The notes under the pieces: model-generated
Told to the model about the DNA's origin: nothing
Seen by the model: only the letters and a program-made list of their open reading frames with translations
The model's database searches: none
Program-made: the position numbers and the translations under genes
Part shown: positions 45,888 through 53,879 of the stretch, in pieces
Position numbering within the stretch: the stretch's first letter is position 1
How the letters are laid out: every line of letters starts with the position of its first letter
Assembly: GCA_965221145.1 (NCBI GenBank)
Contig: OZ244877.1
Span: forward strand, 1,922,001-1,986,000
Source of the DNA: Bin5 sp965221145
GTDB taxonomy: Bacteria > Chloroflexota > Anaerolineae > Caldilineales > Caldilineaceae
DNA length: 64,000 nt
Reading direction: 5' to 3'

Positions 45888-47475
45888 GTAACTACTAAGC
45901 CTGGTATGTGGAAGGGAAGAATGGCTGGTCAAGAAATGCGTTGTAGATGGCATCAATGGCATTGTGACCGTGTTTGCGAGCGGTTGAGATATAGGAACGA
46001 ATGGCACAGAAGGTATCGGCGCCCTCTTGTGTGCGGAAGGAACCGGAGACTTTCTGTTGAACCTTGATCATGCGCACATCGCGTTCGACTTGGTTGTTGT
46101 CAAAGGGGATGCGGAAATCATACATAAAGGCCAAGACGCCAGATTTATGCTTGCGCAGGCGGTCGAGCAAGTTTTTGGGCGGCGCTTGTTTGGGGCGGCC
46201 GCGTGCTCTGGGTCGGGTCGGCTTGGGCGGCGGGTTAGCGGCCAAGCCTTGGACAATGAGTGAATCGTACTCGGCCTCGTAGTAGGCCAAGCGCTCTGGG
46301 GGTAACACAGTGTGCGCTTCTGGGGTGGATGCGACTTCGGCTTTGATGGCGCATAACAGGCGCGCCATCTTCTCAGCCCATGCTTGGCCGTATTGCTCGA
46401 ACACAAAGCGCAACTCGCGCAGATGATGGACGTTGCAGAAAGCGTGCTGGCAGTCGCTAAACTGGAGGTAGGAGGCCCAGTGGTCATGCAGAGCAACGCC
46501 CTGGTAGCGGGGCAAGATGCCAGCGTCTCGCATGCCGACATGACCTCGTTTGCCATGGACATGGTAGTAAGTCAGCCTGGCTGTGCTGGCCACATGCAGC
46601 CACTGCAAGCGCCCCTCGACACGCAACCCACTCTCATCGAAGTGGACGACCGGGTCAGCGATGAGTTGTGCGCGGATGCGTTCCCGAGTCGCTTGGGTGC
46701 GGCTGACAAGTTGACGGCTGGCCGCGAGTATGACCGCCTCCGAGGGTGCATCGCCGTAGAGCGCAGTCAGCAACTCTTTGATACGCGCCAAGGGGATGAA
46801 CTGTTGGCCGTACAGGTAGCAGGCGAGCGCTTTCAGACGCGGGCCATACTGGGTCGGTTGGGTCACGTGGGCCGGAAACGCCTTCACGCAGGCGCCACAG
46901 CCAGGACACTGCTTGACCTCTGCCTGATGCTCTGTGACTTCGATGCCAACCGGCGGCATGTCAAACACCTGCCGTTTCACATGCCCCTTGGCGCCGACCC
47001 CCTTCAGGTCTGTTTGGCAGTGCGGGCAGTCCTGTAGCGTATGAAGGATGACATGATGCGGTTCCGCCACTTGCGTCAAGGTTTGCCCTTTGTGACCAGG
47101 TTGCCCCCCACGCGGCCGCTGGCCCGACTGACGCAGACTCTGTCTTCTGCGCTTCTTCAGACCATCGCTGCTGGGTGGCTTGCCGCTATTGTGACTGTCT
47201 TTCGCCAATTGATCTTGCAATTCCTGGATCATCACCTGCTGCGCAGCCATTTTCTGCTGCAAGGCCTGAATTGACACCTGTTGCGCAGCCACTTGCTGCC
47301 GCAAGGCCTGAATCAACTCGAGGCTCTCTTGATACGATTGTGCTAGCTGCTCACGCTCTAATTCAACGAACTTGCTCATATTGTCTATTCTACTACTTCA
47401 AGATCAGATTTGCATTAGCTCTCTGTTGGCTTTACGTTTGAACTCCTGCTCTTTATCCTATGGCTGAGTAGTTAC
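45888..47475. mobile_element. IS66-family insertion sequence with 8-bp target duplication
   Basis: The 1588-bp element is bounded by GTAACTACTAAGCC and GGCTGAGTAGTTAC (one mismatch) and flanked by the perfect direct repeat CTCATATC (45880-45887 and 47476-47483). IS66 elements make 8-bp duplications, so the boundaries are secure. It carries one transposase gene and no tnpA/tnpB accessory frames. It inserted into an already damaged ABC exporter gene. Confidence 0.93.
45895..47379 (-). CDS. IS66-family transposase (TnpC type)
   Basis: The 494-residue protein starts with a coiled-coil leucine-zipper-like region rich in Gln (LRQQVAAQQVSIQALQQKMAAQQ). Then come SGKPPSSDGLKK and a zinc-finger-like segment with CPHC and CPGCGAC pairs. 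The DDE catalytic residues are in HFDESGL, LHDHWASYL and NNQVERDVRMIKVQQKVSGSFR. It lacks partner genes, as in the single-ORF ISBst12-like subgroup. The frame is complete, so the element may be active. Confidence 0.95.
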   Translation of the reverse strand: MSKFVELEREQLAQSYQESLELIQALRQQVAAQQVSIQALQQKMAAQQVMIQELQDQLAKDSHNSGKPPSSDGLKKRRRQSLRQSGQRPRGGQPGHKGQTLTQVAEPHHVILHTLQDCPHCQTDLKGVGAKGHVKRQVFDMPPVGIEVTEHQAEVKQCPGCGACVKAFPAHVTQPTQYGPRLKALACYLYGQQFIPLARIKELLTALYGDAPSEAVILAASRQLVSRTQATRERIRAQLIADPVVHFDESGLRVEGRLQWLHVASTARLTYYHVHGKRGHVGMRDAGILPRYQGVALHDHWASYLQFSDCQHAFCNVHHLRELRFVFEQYGQAWAEKMARLLCAIKAEVASTPEAHTVLPPERLAYYEAEYDSLIVQGLAANPPPKPTRPRARGRPKQAPPKNLLDRLRKHKSGVLAFMYDFRIPFDNNQVERDVRMIKVQQKVSGSFRTQEGADTFCAIRSYISTARKHGHNAIDAIYNAFLDQPFFPSTYQA

Positions 47476-47583
47476 CTCATATCCAAATACGGCGCGATGT
47501 TCATCTGCTCATGGGTGACGCCGGCCTCCTTTTGCAGCTTGGGCAGAATAGGCGGGGATCGCAACTCATCCCATCGCGCGTCA

Positions 47584-48684
47584 CTATTGCAACTTCCCTC
47601 GGGCGGAAACCTTCCACCGACCGACGACCTCGTCCGCGCGCGCCAACGCCATCTCACTGAACAGGTTGAACACGGGACAGATATGGTTGGGAATGATCTC
47701 CACTTTGTCCCCAATGCGTACCGGATCATCCGGCGAGATCTTCATCCAGCCGTGTTCTTCGCTGAGTTTTTCGAGAGCCCAGTCGGGGTGGCCGACGACA
47801 TAGCCGTGACTCGACGCTGGTGGCTGGATGAGTATTCCATCGGAGCTTAACGACTTGCTACCCGCATCGACAATCACGCGATCAGGAACCGGTCTTGTGA
47901 CCACTGTCGCCAGCACGGTCGCCGCGCAATCCTTCCAGGAGGCCACACCATGCAGTACCTCTCCGCGATCGTAAAAGGCATAGATTCCGGGTCGCATCTC
48001 GGTTACATCTGCCACTGTGGCCGTAACCTTGGCCGTGGCAGTCAGCCCGACTGAAATCACAGGTACTTCCAGGCCGGCCGCCCGGATTGATGCGGCCGTT
48101 TCGGCCATGGCCTCGCCGGCGGTCAGGCCGGCCGCCCGCACCTCGACGGGCCCTCCAGCATTCATCGCTTGACCTTCATGGGTCAGCAATCCATCGAACT
48201 TGAGCCCTGGTAACCGTGCCACGGCAAGTGCCAGGTCCACCGCCGGCTGACCGGGTACGACCCCACAGCGATTCAGGCCGGTGTTGACTTCGACCAGCAC
48301 CGAAAGTTCCTGGTCGCGCTCCACCGCCGCACGGGAAAGCCCTTCGGCGATTTCCCGATGATCGAGCACGGTCGTAATGCTGGCACGCTCACATAAGTCA
48401 AACAGCCGGCGGAGCTTGGTTGGCCCTACAATCGGATACGCGATGAGTATGTCGGTAAGGCCCGCGGCAACGAAGACCTCGGCCTCTCCCAGCTTGGCGA
48501 GGGTGAGACCGGCGGCGCCAGCGTCCATCTGCATCTTGCCGATCTCAGGTGTCTTGTGGGTCTTGGCATGCGGCCGCAACCGAACACTTTCCCTCGCCGC
48601 GAAGGCCGCCATGTCGTCAATGTTATGCTGGAGCTTTTCCAGATCTACAATAAGCGATGGGGTATCTAACTCCTGCTTTAGCAT
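47584..48684 (-). CDS. D-threonine aldolase/D-serine dehydratase-like PLP enzyme
   Basis: The 366-residue protein has the alanine-racemase-like N-terminal barrel with the PLP lysine in RLRPHAKTHKTPEI and phosphate-binding strands ISVGLTATAKV and RPGIYAFYDR. The C-terminal domain carries the metal site in EIIPNHICPVFNLF (His-x-Cys), seen in D-threonine aldolases and D-serine dehydratases. It probably cleaves or deaminates a D-3-hydroxyamino acid. The start ATG at 48684 fits the conserved LDTPSLIVDLEKLQHNI. It is the last gene of the catabolic run on the minus strand; in this context it may act on a hydroxyamino acid from the same substrate. Confidence 0.87.
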   Translation of the reverse strand: MLKQELDTPSLIVDLEKLQHNIDDMAAFAARESVRLRPHAKTHKTPEIGKMQMDAGAAGLTLAKLGEAEVFVAAGLTDILIAYPIVGPTKLRRLFDLCERASITTVLDHREIAEGLSRAAVERDQELSVLVEVNTGLNRCGVVPGQPAVDLALAVARLPGLKFDGLLTHEGQAMNAGGPVEVRAAGLTAGEAMAETAASIRAAGLEVPVISVGLTATAKVTATVADVTEMRPGIYAFYDRGEVLHGVASWKDCAATVLATVVTRPVPDRVIVDAGSKSLSSDGILIQPPASSHGYVVGHPDWALEKLSEEHGWMKISPDDPVRIGDKVEIIPNHICPVFNLFSEMALARADEVVGRWKVSARGKLQ

Positions 48685-48788
48685 GGTTTTACCTTCGCTC
48701 TCAGATCAGTGATGCAAACCACTGAATCTCTTTTGCCACAACCTTTCGGAAACTTCGGTTCGCGTTCGCAGAAGCTGTGGCAGCTGGC

Positions 48789-49040
48789 CTAGGCGGCTAG
48801 TAGCGCCAGATCGTGATGCGTCTGGTGTGAAGTCAGGACGAGAACGGCCCGCGGCCGGGCACGAGCCAAAAAATCCTCAGAAACGACGTACAATGGCAGG
48901 CCCAACTCCTGGCCCAGGGATTGGGCCGCCGCTGATACAACGTCGCAAACTCCGACGATGGTGGCCTCCGGCTGCTCTTGAATAAATGGCAGTAGGGCCC
49001 GGCCGAGATACCCGCAGCCGATCACTCCGAATTCCAGCAT
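48789..49040 (-). pseudogene. Truncated Gfo/Idh/MocA oxidoreductase fragment
   Basis: MLEFGVIGCGYLGRALLPFIQEQPEATIVGVCDV is a Rossmann start like those of the family, and VLVLTSHQTHHDLALLAA is the strand and helix just before the usual EKP motif. A stop then ends the frame after 83 residues, so most of the cofactor domain and the whole substrate domain are missing. It could be a remnant of a fourth family member. The start lies 3 bp from copy B of the dispersed repeat. Confidence 0.7.
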
Positions 49041-49043
49041 GAT

Positions 49044-49188
49044 ACTAATGTGAATCCCGTCTGAAACCGAGACTTTTCGCGTGGCTAACGCAATTGAAAC
49101 GTGGCCGTCTCGCCTGCCATTACGCAATACGAAATTCGCAATACGCAATTCAGAAAAAAAGCGGAGTCTCAATGTGAACGCACATTAA
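49044..49188. repeat. 145-bp dispersed repeat, copy B
   Basis: This copy matches 13494-13630 with few substitutions. The length difference comes mainly from one extra ACGCAATACG-type unit (three here, two there). Its right end again contains the AATGTG/CACATT stem and supplies the TAA stop of the neighbouring minus-strand gene. Confidence 0.85.
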
Positions 49189-50411
49189 TCAAGCTGTTTC
49201 ACCCCATAGCCAGGATAGGGGCCACCCTCGAAGGTGGGGTAGAAATGGCCCTTGCCTGCCAAGTGCAGATTGAAAAGATCACGCGCCTGATACGGATAGT
49301 TCGCCGCCGCTTCCTCATCGAAGTCCACCCCCAGCCCGGGACGATCGGGGATCTCCAGAAACCCATCCTCAAACCGGTACTGAGCACTCTGCGGTACGAT
49401 CTCAAATGCCCACGGTTCGGCCGGACCCTGTTCTAGAACCAGGAAGTTGGGCACACACGCGGCCAGTTGCAACGTTGCTGCATAGCCAATGGGACCGTTG
49501 GGGCTATGCGGCGCAACCGGCACATAATGCGCGTCGGCAATCGCCGCGATTTTTCGGGCCTCCAGGATGCCACCGCAGTGGCACAGGTCAGGCTGAACAA
49601 TGTCCGCCGCCTGCAGATCCAACAGTTGTTGGTAGCTGAAAATCGTGAATAGCCGCTCCCCCGTCGCCACCGGGATGTTCACCTTCCGCCGGAAGTAGGC
49701 CATCTCCTGGAAGTTCTCATGCGGGATGGGTTCCTCGATGAAGCCGATGTTGTAGGGCTCCAGCGCCTGGCCGGCGCGTACCGCATTCGCCGTCGAATTG
49801 AAAACGCCATTGCAGTCGATGAAGAGATCAACGTCCGGGCCTACCGCCTCGCGCACGGCAGCCACACAGTCGACAGCCGTGTGTAAGATGGCGTTCTCGA
49901 GCCGGTAAAAATCCCATCCTTCGCGGCGCATGAACGGGTTAAACTTCAGGCCTCGAAAGCCAAGCGCAACGGTCTTGCGGGCGGCTTCGGCGAACTCCTC
50001 GGGGGTGCGGCCAGACGGGTACCAGGAGTTGGCGTAGGGCTTGACCCGGTCCCGCACCTTTCCACCCAAGAGTTCGTAGACCGGCACACCCAGCGCTTTG
50101 CCCTTGATGTCCCACAGCGCCTGTTCGACCGCGCTGATGGCCGTGTTCAGGAGCGCGCCCCCGGTCCAGAACGCTCGACGGTACAACTCTTGAAAATGCC
50201 GTTCGATGGTGAAGGCGTCTCTACCAACCAGGTAGCGGCTCAACTCCTGTATTGCGGCCTCAGCCGACTGTTCACGCCCCTCCAACGTCCCTTCTCCGAG
50301 GCCGACGATGCCGGCGTCGGTCTCGATCTTCACAACCACCCAGTTGCGCCACTCGGCCCCAACCAGAAACGTCTTCAACCCGGTGATAAGTAATCGCTCT
50401 TTCACGCCCAT
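49185..50411 (-). CDS. Enolase-superfamily dehydratase (mandelate racemase/galactonate dehydratase-like)
   Basis: The 408-residue protein has the capping domain (LNTAISAVEQALWDIKGKALGVPVYELLGG) and the barrel with metal ligands in LFIDCNG, GFIEEPIPHEN and VATGERLF. The catalytic histidine is in VAPHSPNGPIGYAA, preceded by QPDLCHCGGI. The order His-Pro-His-Glu and the length suggest a sugar-acid dehydratase such as D-galactonate dehydratase. It likely converts an acid sugar to a 2-keto-3-deoxy acid. GGAGGAAGGA precedes the ATG closely. It follows a sialidase-like gene 9 bp upstream. The stop codon belongs to the dispersed repeat. Confidence 0.88.
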   Translation of the reverse strand: MGVKERLLITGLKTFLVGAEWRNWVVVKIETDAGIVGLGEGTLEGREQSAEAAIQELSRYLVGRDAFTIERHFQELYRRAFWTGGALLNTAISAVEQALWDIKGKALGVPVYELLGGKVRDRVKPYANSWYPSGRTPEEFAEAARKTVALGFRGLKFNPFMRREGWDFYRLENAILHTAVDCVAAVREAVGPDVDLFIDCNGVFNSTANAVRAGQALEPYNIGFIEEPIPHENFQEMAYFRRKVNIPVATGERLFTIFSYQQLLDLQAADIVQPDLCHCGGILEARKIAAIADAHYVPVAPHSPNGPIGYAATLQLAACVPNFLVLEQGPAEPWAFEIVPQSAQYRFEDGFLEIPDRPGLGVDFDEEAAANYPYQARDLFNLHLAGKGHFYPTFEGGPYPGYGVKQLD

Positions 50412-50420
50412 TCCTTCCTC

Positions 50421-51647
50421 CTAACTTGCACCACCGTCGAAGTCTTGTAGATACATTTCACTAGGATAGGGGGACTTTGGAGGTGGCGGTGGGAACGGCT
50501 CCGATCGCAAACCGATAACGTCCCTGCCCCCCTCCAGCCAGTCCTCTTCAAACCAGGCATGTTCAATCCAGGCGTACTTGTATGAATAGAACAGGTGCCA
50601 AATCCCATCCCTGGCCTGCAAAAGCTTCGGATAGGCGAACCCGCCATCGGATATCTCAATATCTCTCACTCGAAACGTCTTTCCTTCGTCCTCAGAGACC
50701 CCTACACTCAGGGGAGTTCTTTGACCGTAGCTGTCATTGTAGACGATTATCAGGCGGCCCGACGTACTGCTGATGGCGATATGAACACTGGAATCCGGAT
50801 TTCTGAGATTGGTTTGAACCGGTTCGGAAAAGGTCTTACATTCATCCGAGGATACACACCTCCAGTTATGCATCTGCACCTCTATGTCAGTTGCGCCCTG
50901 CCCGGACGCCCCGCGCATATAGCACAGAATGTCTCCCGACGACAGTTGGGTGATAACGGGTTCAGCGACTCCCCGCTCAGCCCATATATCTCCCTGCACC
51001 TGCCAGTTTTCCTGATTCTCATCAGAAACGAGAAACCGGCAGCGGTATTCCTGTATGGCCGGCGGATCCAAGCCCACCGTATAGGCGAGCACCCATCGTC
51101 CACTCTTCAGCTTCAGAGGTGGCGTAAACGGGAGAACCCACTTGCCGCTTTCCCGCTCGTCCAGCGGCAGCCGTTGCGGCTGTGCCGCCTCAAAAACACC
51201 GGGAGATCGTTCCGTAAGACGGGCAAAAAAGGTGGCGCTGATGCCAATGCCCCTCCGCCACAGCGGTACCGTAAACGAAACAGGCAGTTCAGCCAGCCAG
51301 GCCGCGCCAGTCCTAATCACGAACGTCCGGCGGTCTTGAATCATCCCGAAGTTTTCCTGCGGCACCGCACCGAAATACAAGTCCAACTCGCCGTCGGGTC
51401 GTAGCACCGGTACCCCGATTTCGGGCGTCCACCGCGTCCCGTCGAAGTCAAAACCGGCCCCAATCAAGACGTGGGTAGGCTGCCACGTACCGTCCGGGTT
51501 TCTCACCGCGCCCGCAATCCGCTGATCCTCAGCCCCTTCGTAGCTGGCGACGTACCAATTGACAAACAGCCGGCCATCTGGGAGTTCAACCACATTGGCG
51601 GCGTGTCCAATTGTCATGACGTTCGCGATAGACTCTTTGCCCAACAT
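50421..51647 (-). CDS. Sialidase-like beta-propeller (BNR repeat) protein
   Basis: The 408-residue protein has the repeated beta-sheet pattern of six-bladed sialidase-fold enzymes. Asp-box-like turns are visible in SSDECKTF and SEDEGKTFR, and the substrate-arginine region in GAVRNPDG. The catalytic tyrosine region could be IIVYNDSYGQRTPLSVGVS. No signal peptide is present, so it would act in the cytoplasm on imported oligosaccharide, or it is exported by another route. AGGAGG lies 8 nt before the ATG at 51647; the in-frame GTG 9 bp upstream is less likely. It could be a sialidase or another glycosidase or lyase with this fold. Confidence 0.75.
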   Translation of the reverse strand: MLGKESIANVMTIGHAANVVELPDGRLFVNWYVASYEGAEDQRIAGAVRNPDGTWQPTHVLIGAGFDFDGTRWTPEIGVPVLRPDGELDLYFGAVPQENFGMIQDRRTFVIRTGAAWLAELPVSFTVPLWRRGIGISATFFARLTERSPGVFEAAQPQRLPLDERESGKWVLPFTPPLKLKSGRWVLAYTVGLDPPAIQEYRCRFLVSDENQENWQVQGDIWAERGVAEPVITQLSSGDILCYMRGASGQGATDIEVQMHNWRCVSSDECKTFSEPVQTNLRNPDSSVHIAISSTSGRLIIVYNDSYGQRTPLSVGVSEDEGKTFRVRDIEISDGGFAYPKLLQARDGIWHLFYSYKYAWIEHAWFEEDWLEGGRDVIGLRSEPFPPPPPKSPYPSEMYLQDFDGGAS

Positions 51648-51752
51648 GATCCTCACCTCCTAATGCTGTTACGACTCGCCTGCCGGAAAAAAGTGGCCGG
51701 CTGTCACCCACCTAAGAGCGACGCGCCGACCTCCCATTTTTTTCATCACTTG

Positions 51753-52601
51753 CTAGCGAATGCCTGTTTGCGATATTCCCTGCACGAAATACCTTTGCAA
51801 GACGACAAACAGGATGATAATCGGTAAGACCGCAACGGTCGCGGCGGCCATGACCACCCCCCAATATACCCTCGTCATTCCCCCCGTGAACGCGCCAAAC
51901 TGCAGAACACCAATCGTCACTGTCCTCGAGGCATCGCTGCTGATGGTCAGCAAAGGCCATAGCCAATTGTTCCAACTAGCCGTAAAGACGATGATGGTAG
52001 ACGCTACAATGACGGGCCTAGCCAGGGGCAAGACGATTCTCAGGAATACACCAAGCCTGTCGCAGCCGTCTATCATCGCCGCATCTTCCAATTCGATGGG
52101 CAGGGCGTAGAAAAATTGTCGAAACAGATAAACCGCAAAAGAGCCGGACGCCATCGGCATAATCAGCGAGAAGTAAGTGTCCGTGAGATTAAAGTAGGCA
52201 AATATCAGATACAACGGAACCGCCAGCACTTCAAAAGGAATGATCATGGCCATCAGGTATGTAGTAAACAGGCCACCTCGTCCCGGAAACTCGATGCGGG
52301 CCAAAGCGTATCCAGCCGTTGAAGCCACAAGGAGCATCAGCAGAGTGGTGATTACGGACACGACCAAGCTGTTCCAGAACCACCTTAGCATGGGTTCCTC
52401 AAATACCGTTTGGTAATTCCACCAGGTGAAATCCTGGGGCACCCACTGTGGGACTTTGGTCAGAATCTGATCCCGAGGTTTGAACGAGGTGGATAGCATC
52501 CAGGCCAGAGGAATCATCCACATAAAGGCCCACCCCATCCCCAAGAGCCAGATCATTGTGTCTGGTAAACTAAAGCGCCTTCCACCGATGCGCCAGATCA
52601 T
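51753..52601 (-). CDS. Sugar ABC transporter permease (MalG type)
   Basis: This inner-membrane subunit has six predicted helices and the cytoplasmic EAA loop ELEDAAMIDGCDRLGVFLRIVLPLARP that docks to the transport ATPase. The C terminus ends with QRYFVQGISQTGIR, typical of CUT1 family MalG-like permeases. The ATG at 52601 has a GGAGG ribosome site 8 nt upstream; five extra codons from a TTG are unlikely. Length 282 residues. It pairs with the next permease and the solute-binding protein. No ATPase is encoded in the cluster, which is common for CUT1 systems sharing an MsmK-like ATPase. Confidence 0.93.
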   Translation of the reverse strand: MIWRIGGRRFSLPDTMIWLLGMGWAFMWMIPLAWMLSTSFKPRDQILTKVPQWVPQDFTWWNYQTVFEEPMLRWFWNSLVVSVITTLLMLLVASTAGYALARIEFPGRGGLFTTYLMAMIIPFEVLAVPLYLIFAYFNLTDTYFSLIMPMASGSFAVYLFRQFFYALPIELEDAAMIDGCDRLGVFLRIVLPLARPVIVASTIIVFTASWNNWLWPLLTISSDASRTVTIGVLQFGAFTGGMTRVYWGVVMAAATVAVLPIIILFVVLQRYFVQGISQTGIR

Positions 52602-52624
52602 TCTCACAACCTCCAAATCTATCC

Positions 52625-53527
52625 CTATTCGATTCTTTGGCGCACTAGCCGGAGCTCAACCAGCGCAATCACAAAGATGAATAGGAATACGACGACGGAT
52701 AGGGCTGATGCATATCCCATCCTGTTCTGGACGAACCCTGTCCACCATACCTTGAAGAGAAGGGTTGTACTAGCCACACCTGGTCCACCCCGGGTCATCA
52801 TCATCGGCAAGGCGATTACGCGCATAGCCGCAATCGTGTTGACAATCAGCACAAAACTGGTCGCCGGCGTCAGCATAGGCCAGGTAATGTGCCACAACCT
52901 TTGCCACAGGCTGGCCCCATCAATTGCGGCAGCGTCATAAAACGCCTGAGGAATGTCCTGGAGTGCCGCCAGATAGATAATCATGCCGAACCCGGCCTGC
53001 CACCAAGCTGCCACCATGGCGATAGAGAACAAGACGATGTTGCGGTTTCCGAGCCAATTGATATCCTTCTCCACGCCCACCTGTGTCAGGTAATAACCGA
53101 GCACGCCATGACCAGGTGACATAATCCACAACCAGGTCATGCCCACGATCGAAGCGGATAGGACCCAGGGCGCAAAAAAGACAAGCCGCGCGAAGGTGCT
53201 GCCTACTAATCTTCGGTTTACATACAGGGCCATCATTAGACTCAGGCCAAGTTGCAGCGGAACCGAGATGATGGTGTATGTTAAGGAGACACGTAAGGCT
53301 CTCCAAACGAAGGGATCGCCCACCAACTCTTTGTAGTTGCTAATTCCCACCCACTTGGGCGTGTCTATAATTCCCCATCTGGTAAAGCTGATCAAGACCG
53401 CAGCGCCTATGGGCAAGAGCCAAAAGAGGGTGAAGAGGATCACATGCGCCGACACAAACGCGTACCCACTTAACTCGATCTTTTTTCTCCTTCCAGGGAG
53501 GGAACTCGCCAACCAAGTGCTGCTCAT
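52625..53527 (-). CDS. Sugar ABC transporter permease (MalF type)
   Basis: The 300-residue protein has six helices and the EAA loop DIPQAFYDAAAIDGASLWQRLWHITWPMLTP. It is the partner of the MalG-type permease, from which it is separated by 23 bp. The pattern with FTRWGIIDTPKWVGISNYKELVGDPFVWRAL at the N-terminal end is standard for CUT1 permeases. It forms the transmembrane channel for an oligosaccharide or a sugar acid. Confidence 0.93.
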   Translation of the reverse strand: MSSTWLASSLPGRRKKIELSGYAFVSAHVILFTLFWLLPIGAAVLISFTRWGIIDTPKWVGISNYKELVGDPFVWRALRVSLTYTIISVPLQLGLSLMMALYVNRRLVGSTFARLVFFAPWVLSASIVGMTWLWIMSPGHGVLGYYLTQVGVEKDINWLGNRNIVLFSIAMVAAWWQAGFGMIIYLAALQDIPQAFYDAAAIDGASLWQRLWHITWPMLTPATSFVLIVNTIAAMRVIALPMMMTRGGPGVASTTLLFKVWWTGFVQNRMGYASALSVVVFLFIFVIALVELRLVRQRIE

Positions 53528-53879
53528 GGCCTCTGGCTTATCTGTCGTCTCGATATTAGCCCTCTCGTCTGACCCGCACAGGACATTCCAATTTCTTGTG
53601 CGGCCTACGCCTGCGATGTAAGCGCCAACCGGGCTAGAGTGAGGTATTGCCGGCAGATGCTTTTTGCGACCTGCAATACCTCACCCTCGTTGCCAGCAGA
53701 CCGTTCTGGCCTATCTGCGTTCTGCTTACCTGAAGCCCGACAAACCGGGTTATTGCCTCCGACAAGGGCTGCCGCTTTTGTACGAGATACACGCTCAAAG
53801 AACGAAAAAGCCCGGCTCTTGTCCTCACGAGCTAACGATACTGATCCGTCCCATTTCTCGTTTCATATCTTAGCCAACC
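53528..53879. other. 352-bp gap between binding-protein and permease genes
   Basis: No gene is recognised. It contains a perfect long inverted repeat (53639-53684) that probably lowers permease expression relative to the binding protein. Confidence 0.5.
53639..53684 (-). terminator. Long inverted repeat between solute-binding protein and permease genes
   Basis: GTGAGGTATTGC and GCAATACCTCAC form a perfect 12-bp stem around a 22-nt loop. It sits about 200 bp after the binding-protein stop and 110 bp before the permease start. Partial termination or RNA-end protection here is a common way to make more binding protein than permease. No clear T tract follows. Confidence 0.5.

Noticed and set aside
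47484..47583. Coding remnant right of the IS66 element (minus-strand KLQKEAGVTHEQMNIAPYLDM)
   Set aside because: It looks protein-like, but I could not link it to a family, a start codon or the neighbouring genes.
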